A DNA stretch of 48,788 bases from Chryseobacterium sp. 39-10. GTDB taxonomy: Bacteria > Bacteroidota > Bacteroidia > Flavobacteriales > Weeksellaceae. The position numbers and the translations under genes were made by a program. Under the pieces are notes generated by a model. It saw only the letters and a program-made list of their open reading frames with translations, had not been told where the DNA came from and did no database searches. The DNA lies in NCBI GenBank assembly GCA_001898255.1, contig MKTK01000038.1:155078-203865 (forward strand), read 5' to 3'. Positions 44,097 to 48,788 of the stretch are shown here, piece by piece (positions within the stretch are counted from its first letter, which is position 1; each line of letters opens with the position of its first letter).

Positions 44097-45704
44097 ATGA
44101 AAAAAGCAAAAAACTTAATGGGAGGAATTAAAGAAAATTTCTCCTCTGGTATGGTTGTATTCTTAGTAGCACTACCACTTTGTTTAGGCATCGCCCTCGC
44201 CTCTGGTGCACCTCCATTATCAGGTGTTATCGCAGGTATCATCGGTGGTATCGTTATCGGTACAATCTCCAATTCCAATATTTCAGTTTCCGGGCCGGCC
44301 GCTGGTTTAGCCGCCATCGTACTATCAACAATTACCGACTTGGGAGCTTTCGAACTTTTCCTTTGCGCAGGTCTCATTGCCGGAATCCTTCAGCTGATCC
44401 TGGGCTTCATAAGAGCAGGAAGTATATCCAATTACTTTCCCAATTCTGTGATAGAAGGAATGTTGGCAGGAATTGGTATCATTATCATCCTGAAACAACT
44501 TCCGTATGCAGTGGGTTACAATAGTGAAAATTTCAGCAGCGAGGTCGTTTTTCAGAATGGCTATACATTCGCTTCTATTCTTAAATATTTAACAGCTGTT
44601 GTTTCATCCATTCATCCGGGAGCAGTGATCGTTACCGCAGTATCTATCGCCATTCTCATCACGTGGGATCATATACCGGCTCTTAAAAAACTGAGATTAT
44701 TGCCCGGTGCATTGGTCGCCGTAATTGCAGGAATATTGCTTAATGCTGCTTTTATAGCAATGGGGAGTTCGCTTGCCATTAGTTCTGATCATTTGGTGAC
44801 CCTGCCTGTACCCAAAACAGCACAAGATTTTGCCGCATTGCTTACAATGCCCGATTTCGCAGGATTCATGAATCCTAAAGTATGGATTGCAGGGGCAACC
44901 ATTGCCATTGTCGCCTCTATTGAAACACTGCTTTGTATAGAAGCATCGGATCGCCTCGATCAGCAACGCCGCATTACCGATACCAACCTTGAACTTCGTG
45001 CCCAAGGAATTGGTAACATGGCCAGTGCACTAATCGGTGGTTTACCTATTACCTCGGTGGTGGTAAGGAGTTCTGCCAATGCCAATGCGGGTGCCACCAG
45101 CAAGATTTCTGCCATTATTCACGGTGTTTTACTTTTGGCCTGCGTACTTATACTGCCTGTTATTCTTAATTTAATTCCCTTAGCAACCTTGGCTGCAGTG
45201 TTACTATTAGTGGGGTACAAGCTTGCAAGTCCGGTGAAAATAAAACATTTTTTACGGAAAGGGAAATTCCAGTATATCCCATTTCTGGCCACCATTTTTG
45301 CCGTAGTATTTACGGATTTGCTAACTGGTGTTGCCATCGGAATGGCAATTGCTATTTTTTATGTCTTGCAGGGAAATATGAAGCGCGCCTACTACTTCAG
45401 CCGCGAAGAGCTGGAAGATGCAGATGCTATCACCTTGAAACTGGCAGAAGAAGTTTCGTTTCTCAATAAAGCGGCTATCAAGAAAACACTGAAGAATATA
45501 CAGTCTAATTCTAAAGTGATTATTGATGCGAAGGGAACTTCATACATCACCTCAGATGTTTTAGAAATGATTCAGGACTTTGCCAATATCAGAGCCAAGG
45601 AAGAAGACATTCAGGTAGAACTCATCGGCTTCCGTACCAATTATTCAGACTACGCACAAAACCATCATTCGCATGTGACCATTGATCACCGGCGCGCGAT
45701 GTAA
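44097..45704 (+). CDS. SulP-family inorganic anion transporter (probable bicarbonate importer)
   Basis: A 535-residue inner-membrane anion transporter. The SulP signature region is GMVVFLVALPLCLGIALASG and PPLSGVIAGIIGGIVIG, with NISVSGPAAGLAAI. About twelve to fourteen hydrophobic segments reach residue 440. The C-terminus is STAS-like (SKVIIDAKGTSYITSDVLEMIQDF) and ends HHSHVTIDHRRAM, short for a STAS domain. SulP proteins carry sulfate, bicarbonate or other anions. Its position between two beta-carbonic anhydrase genes and without sulfate-assimilation genes favours bicarbonate. Confidence 0.93.
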   Translation: MKKAKNLMGGIKENFSSGMVVFLVALPLCLGIALASGAPPLSGVIAGIIGGIVIGTISNSNISVSGPAAGLAAIVLSTITDLGAFELFLCAGLIAGILQLILGFIRAGSISNYFPNSVIEGMLAGIGIIIILKQLPYAVGYNSENFSSEVVFQNGYTFASILKYLTAVVSSIHPGAVIVTAVSIAILITWDHIPALKKLRLLPGALVAVIAGILLNAAFIAMGSSLAISSDHLVTLPVPKTAQDFAALLTMPDFAGFMNPKVWIAGATIAIVASIETLLCIEASDRLDQQRRITDTNLELRAQGIGNMASALIGGLPITSVVVRSSANANAGATSKISAIIHGVLLLACVLILPVILNLIPLATLAAVLLLVGYKLASPVKIKHFLRKGKFQYIPFLATIFAVVFTDLLTGVAIGMAIAIFYVLQGNMKRAYYFSREELEDADAITLKLAEEVSFLNKAAIKKTLKNIQSNSKVIIDAKGTSYITSDVLEMIQDFANIRAKEEDIQVELIGFRTNYSDYAQNHHSHVTIDHRRAM

Positions 45705-45736
45705 TTAAAACAAACATTCTTCATTCTATATTAGAT

Positions 45737-45774
45737 CACTGCGACCGTAATTCGGTTACGGCGCAGTGTTTTTT
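45737..45774 (+). terminator. Intrinsic terminator after the SulP gene
   Basis: CACTGCG (45737-45743) pairs with CGCAGTG (45762-45768), the stem continuing inward with CCGTA/TACGG past a bulged A, followed by T6. Confidence 0.88.
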
Positions 45775-45798
45775 AGTCAAAATTTTAAATAAAATTAA

Positions 45799-46434
45799 AT
45801 GAAAGCACATACTTCAGAAACACAATCATCAATTACTCCGGACAAAGCCATTCAGTTTTTAAAAGAAGGCAACCAAAGATTTGTCAACAACCTTAAAATC
45901 AACAGAAATTTATTAGAACAAGTGAACGACACCACCGAAGGACAATGGCCTTTTGCAGTGATCCTCAGTTGCATTGACAGCAGAACATCGGCTGAACTCA
46001 TTTTCGATCAGGGTTTGGGCGATATTTTCAGCATCAGAATTGCAGGAAATTTCGTGAATCAGGACATCCTAGGTTCCATGGAATTTGGCTGTAACGTAGC
46101 GGGTTCCAAGCTTATTGTCGTTTTAGGACACAGCAAATGCGGAGCGCTAAAAGGCGGTTTGGATTCTGCAAAAATAGAACCCCTCGGGATGGACAACCTG
46201 AATCATTTGGTTTATCATTTCCACGATTGTATCGACGAAATCATCAAAGTGGATGAAGAGCGCTCTTCTAAAAATGAAGATTTGCTGGAGCGCCTTAACA
46301 TCTGCAACGTAAAGCGAAGCATAGAAGACATTCGACACCAAAGTACTACCTTAAGAAACCTGGAAAAAGAAGGTAAAATAAAAATTGTGGGGGCCAACTA
46401 CTGCGTCGAGAGCGGCGAAGTAACCTGGCTGTAA
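45799..46434 (+). CDS. Beta-class carbonic anhydrase, second copy
   Basis: A 211-residue beta carbonic anhydrase of a different subgroup from the one at 42857. Zinc ligands: Cys58, Asp60 in LSCIDSR (with Arg62), His111 and Cys114 in LGHSKCGA. The family RIAGNFVNQDILGSMEFG and the C-terminal VGANYCVESGEVTWL are present. It has no signal peptide. It lies behind a terminator, 94 bases after SulP, so it is probably expressed separately. It converges on pth with 2 bases between the stops. Confidence 0.95.
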   Translation: MKAHTSETQSSITPDKAIQFLKEGNQRFVNNLKINRNLLEQVNDTTEGQWPFAVILSCIDSRTSAELIFDQGLGDIFSIRIAGNFVNQDILGSMEFGCNVAGSKLIVVLGHSKCGALKGGLDSAKIEPLGMDNLNHLVYHFHDCIDEIIKVDEERSSKNEDLLERLNICNVKRSIEDIRHQSTTLRNLEKEGKIKIVGANYCVESGEVTWL

Positions 46435-46436
46435 AA

Positions 46437-47000
46437 CTACTTACCGTTAAATGAGCTCATCGTATTGTTGATGCCCGCAAACACAAATGAAAGGCATGCC
46501 TGAGAAAACTTTTCGACCCGTTCGGAAAGTTTTTCTTTTTCATCATCGTTCCATTTTCCCAACACATAATCGATTTGTTTGCCCTCGGAAAAATCGGCGG
46601 AGATGCCAAATCTTAGCCGTGCGTAATTTTGGGTTTGCAATTCCTCCTGAATGTTTTTTAGCCCATTGTGGCCCGCATCAGAACCTTTAGCTTTCATGCG
46701 CAGGGTGCCAAAAGGAATCGCTAAATCATCGCTCACGATGAGTATATTTTCTAATGGAATTTTTTCTTTTTGCATCCAGAATTTCACTGCTTTACCAGAA
46801 AGGTTCACATAAGTGTCGGGTTTCAGAATGAACACTTTACGTCCTTTGTATTTTCCTTCGGCAAGCCAGCCAAAATTGCAGGATTTAAAAGGGGCATCAA
46901 GCTTTTCCGCCAAATGATCCACAACTTTAAACCCGACATTATGCCGGGTTTCCGTGTATTCTTCTCCTTTGTTGCCAATACCTACAATTAAGTACTTCAT
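46437..47000 (-). CDS. pth: Peptidyl-tRNA hydrolase
   Basis: Frees tRNA from dropped-off peptidyl-tRNA. It has 187 residues, the normal length. The family residues are visible: Asn10 (VGIGNKGEEY), catalytic His20 (TRHNVGF), Asn in TYVNLSGKAV, Asp in IVSDDLAIPFGTLRMKAKG, Asn in SDAGHNGLKNI, RLRFGI and the FSQACLSF C-terminal helix. It starts 9 bases downstream of the lipoprotein gene stop, on the same strand, so the two form an operon. Confidence 0.97.
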   Translation of the reverse strand: MKYLIVGIGNKGEEYTETRHNVGFKVVDHLAEKLDAPFKSCNFGWLAEGKYKGRKVFILKPDTYVNLSGKAVKFWMQKEKIPLENILIVSDDLAIPFGTLRMKAKGSDAGHNGLKNIQEELQTQNYARLRFGISADFSEGKQIDYVLGKWNDDEKEKLSERVEKFSQACLSFVFAGINNTMSSFNGK

Positions 47001-47009
47001 GAATAAAGT

Positions 47010-47840
47010 TTATTGGTACGTATATTTAATGCTGGATTTATCATCACCTGTTGTGGTCACCACATAATTTTCGCTGTCGTAAGTATGGGTATAGCTTACC
47101 AGTTCCTCGGTATTATCGTCATTGGTGGTTTTCACTTTAACCATATTACTTGCTGAAAGAAAAGCCGCTCCCTGCGGCGCAATTCCTGCCATATAAAGTG
47201 CAAATTCTTGTGGGAGTAATTTGTAGGCAGAATTCTTGTCATCATAAGAAATTTCTAAGATGATCGGCAACGGGTTCATTACCAAAGTACCATCGGGTAA
47301 ATATGTTCCTCCTCTAGAAACCATTTTCACCATATTTTCGCCTGAAAATTGATAGGTCGTTTCCAGGTATGTTTTAACAGGAAGCGGCACGGAGTATTCT
47401 TGGATCGAGACTGCTTTTGAAAGTTTACCACCGGCGTAAGTATAAGTGCTTGTAATGTTTGCAACTCCACCCGCCATTTTTGTAGTCATTTTCGAGACCG
47501 CACCATTGGTATATTCTAATGTGGAAACCTGTCCGTCATTTACAATTTTAGAAATTTTATTATTGCTGTTGTACTCGAAGTTAGTGACGCCCGAATCATC
47601 ACTATATGAAATGACCTTACTTCCGGAGTAGTTAAAAACTGCTTCCTGATCTTCCCACTGACCATTGTCATCCAGTGCATGCGAATTGATCTTCTTTAAC
47701 AATCTTGAACTGGTGCCTCCGTTTTCGCCAGGTGGATTGATACCATTGAGTAAATCTCCGTTTTCTGCCCTGCTTGGTTCACAAGAGAAAAAGAAAACAA
47801 GCGCTAATAGCAATCCAAGAATGGTATATGATTTTTTCAT
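47010..47840 (-). CDS. Hypothetical lipoprotein with YD-repeat-like segments
   Basis: A 276-residue exported protein from ATG 47840. The signal MKKSYTILGLLLALVFFFSC has the acylated Cys at 20. The body has repeated tracts of the form FEYNSNNKISKIVNDG, LEYTNGAVSKMTT, YTYAGGKLSKAVS and YQFSGENMVKMVS, spaced about 25-35 residues, resembling RHS/YD-type beta repeats of Bacteroidetes lipoproteins (DUF4595-like). A TTG at 47861 is disfavoured because a -7 box sits at 47859-47866. Function unknown; it is co-transcribed with pth, which may not imply related roles. Confidence 0.8.
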   Translation of the reverse strand: MKKSYTILGLLLALVFFFSCEPSRAENGDLLNGINPPGENGGTSSRLLKKINSHALDDNGQWEDQEAVFNYSGSKVISYSDDSGVTNFEYNSNNKISKIVNDGQVSTLEYTNGAVSKMTTKMAGGVANITSTYTYAGGKLSKAVSIQEYSVPLPVKTYLETTYQFSGENMVKMVSRGGTYLPDGTLVMNPLPIILEISYDDKNSAYKLLPQEFALYMAGIAPQGAAFLSASNMVKVKTTNDDNTEELVSYTHTYDSENYVVTTTGDDKSSIKYTYQ

Positions 47841-47858
47841 GATCTGAAAGTATTTTTG

Positions 47859-47866
47859 CAAAAGTA
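47859..47866 (-). promoter_or_regulatory. Putative promoter of the lipoprotein-pth operon, -7 box
   Basis: The minus strand reads TACTTTTG, an exact TAnnTTTG match, about 18 bases before ATG 47840. Confidence 0.55.
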
Positions 47867-47897
47867 CTCTTTTTTACAAAATAATAGCTGTTCCTAT

Positions 47898-48788
47898 TTA
47901 AGGGTTCAAGATTCTTGAAAGCAATCCATTGACCTCATCCACACTCTTCACATTATCTTTGCGCATCATCAGTTGGTTGTTTTTTTCTTTCAGCGTGGCT
48001 TCCGTCGGGTGTTGGGTTAGGTAGGCAATAATAGCTCGAAACCGATCGCTTTGGTAAAATTTATCCTGCGGATTGGATGGGAAATACCCCAGAAAAACGC
48101 CATTCTTCACCACCAGTTTTTCAAAGCCGATAGAAGCGGCAATCCATTTTAACTCCACCGATTTCAAAAGATTTGTCGCTTCTTGCGGCAATGCTCCGAA
48201 ACGATCCTCAAGTTCATTTTTAAAATGATTCAATGCCGGTTGATCTTCAATTTCTGCCAACTTCTGGTAAAGCGATAAACGCTCTTCAATATTCGTCACA
48301 TACGAATCTGGCAACATCAGCTCCAGATCGGTATCAATGTTCACTTCCTTATTCGATTTGAAAAGCTTCTTACGATCTTCTTCATTGCTAAAAAGCTCAT
48401 CAAAGTCTTCCTCATTTTGAAGTTCTTCCAATGCTTCCTGCATAATTTTCTGGTAAGTATCGAAGCCCATTTCATTAATGAACCCACTTTGCTCACCACC
48501 CAGCAAATCGCCTGCTCCACGAATTTCTAGGTCTTTCATCGCAATCTGGAAACCACTTCCCAGATCCGAAAACTGTTCGATGGCTTCTAACCTTTTACGT
48601 GCATCGGCTGTCATCATATCAAACGGCGGCGTGATCAAGTAACAGAACGCCTTCCGTTTACTTCGCCCCACCCTTCCGCGCATCTGGTGCAAATCTGCCA
48701 TCCCGAATCTTTGTGCATCGTTGATGAAAATTGTATTGGCATTGGGAACATCTACACCACTTTCAACAATAGTGGTTGACACCAATAC
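47898..48788 (-). CDS. mfd: Transcription-repair coupling factor, C-terminal part (truncated by window edge)
   Basis: The last 296 codons of Mfd, an ATPase that displaces stalled RNA polymerase and recruits UvrA. Visible are helicase motifs V-VI (TTIVESGVDVPNANTIFINDA, RFGMADLHQMRGRVGRSKRKAFCYL), the TRG-like segment after it (LEAIEQFSDLGSGFQIAMKDLEIRGAGDLLGGEQSG), and the C-terminal TRCF domain (LELMLPDSYVTNIEERLSLYQKLAEI). The N-terminus lies beyond the right edge. Leftward transcription; 37 bases from its stop to the -7 box region of the lipoprotein gene. Confidence 0.95.
   Translation of the reverse strand, partial: VLVSTTIVESGVDVPNANTIFINDAQRFGMADLHQMRGRVGRSKRKAFCYLITPPFDMMTADARKRLEAIEQFSDLGSGFQIAMKDLEIRGAGDLLGGEQSGFINEMGFDTYQKIMQEALEELQNEEDFDELFSNEEDRKKLFKSNKEVNIDTDLELMLPDSYVTNIEERLSLYQKLAEIEDQPALNHFKNELEDRFGALPQEATNLLKSVELKWIAASIGFEKLVVKNGVFLGYFPSNPQDKFYQSDRFRAIIAYLTQHPTEATLKEKNNQLMMRKDNVKSVDEVNGLLSRILNP

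Overview
The window looks like a chromosomal segment from a flavobacterium of the Weeksellaceae (Chryseobacterium/Kaistella-like). The support is a SusC/SusD pair, a secreted protease with a type IX secretion sorting domain, a eukaryote-like (type 2) isoleucyl-tRNA synthetase, gene starts without Shine-Dalgarno sequences but with A-rich leaders, and many exact copies of the Bacteroidetes -7 promoter box TAnnTTTG a few bases upstream of start codons. The genus is inferred from gene content and protein resemblance, not from a database search. I see no transposase, integrase, CRISPR array, tRNA or rRNA.

Layout. 1-14 kb: argS (left edge), a susCD operon, rnhB, yidC, pyrG, radA and a T9SS-exported metalloprotease. 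14-18.4 kb: an ACP-phosphodiesterase-like gene, then DUF6702, HupE/UreJ-like and M1 peptidase genes that may form a functional set. 18.5-22.9 kb: groES-groEL with an unusual hairpin-bearing spacer, a GC-rich repeat-like element, an FMN riboswitch controlling ribB, a decayed gene remnant, and ferritin. 23-26.4 kb: a small accessory patch with a PAS-LuxR regulator, an orphan lipoprotein, a broken small ORF and a CotH-kinase lipoprotein. 26.5-31.9 kb: DUF2062, ileS, a cysteine-poor DksA-like protein and lspA.

31.9-42.9 kb is a surface-glycan region on both strands: a GT2, two multi-pass membrane proteins, an OafA/WecH-type acyltransferase, a tight leftward operon (methyltransferase, polyprenyl-phosphate-type GT2, GT-C-like membrane protein, YdjC/ChbG deacetylase), and two successive GT4 plus left-handed-beta-helix acetyltransferase modules. 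The leftward operon has the same set of parts as pathways that load an N-acetyl sugar on undecaprenyl phosphate, deacetylate it and transfer it to an envelope acceptor (Arn; Francisella FlmF2/NaxD/FlmK). It is the best candidate here for an undescribed system.

42.9-46.4 kb is an inorganic-carbon module: beta-carbonic anhydrase, small exported protein, SulP transporter, second beta-carbonic anhydrase. The window ends with pth, an orphan lipoprotein and the 3' part of mfd.

Promoter boxes were used to correct several starts: at pyrG, DUF6702, M1 peptidase, DUF2062, the methyltransferase, the first GT4 and the last lipoprotein, a longer reading frame would begin in or upstream of the -7 box.
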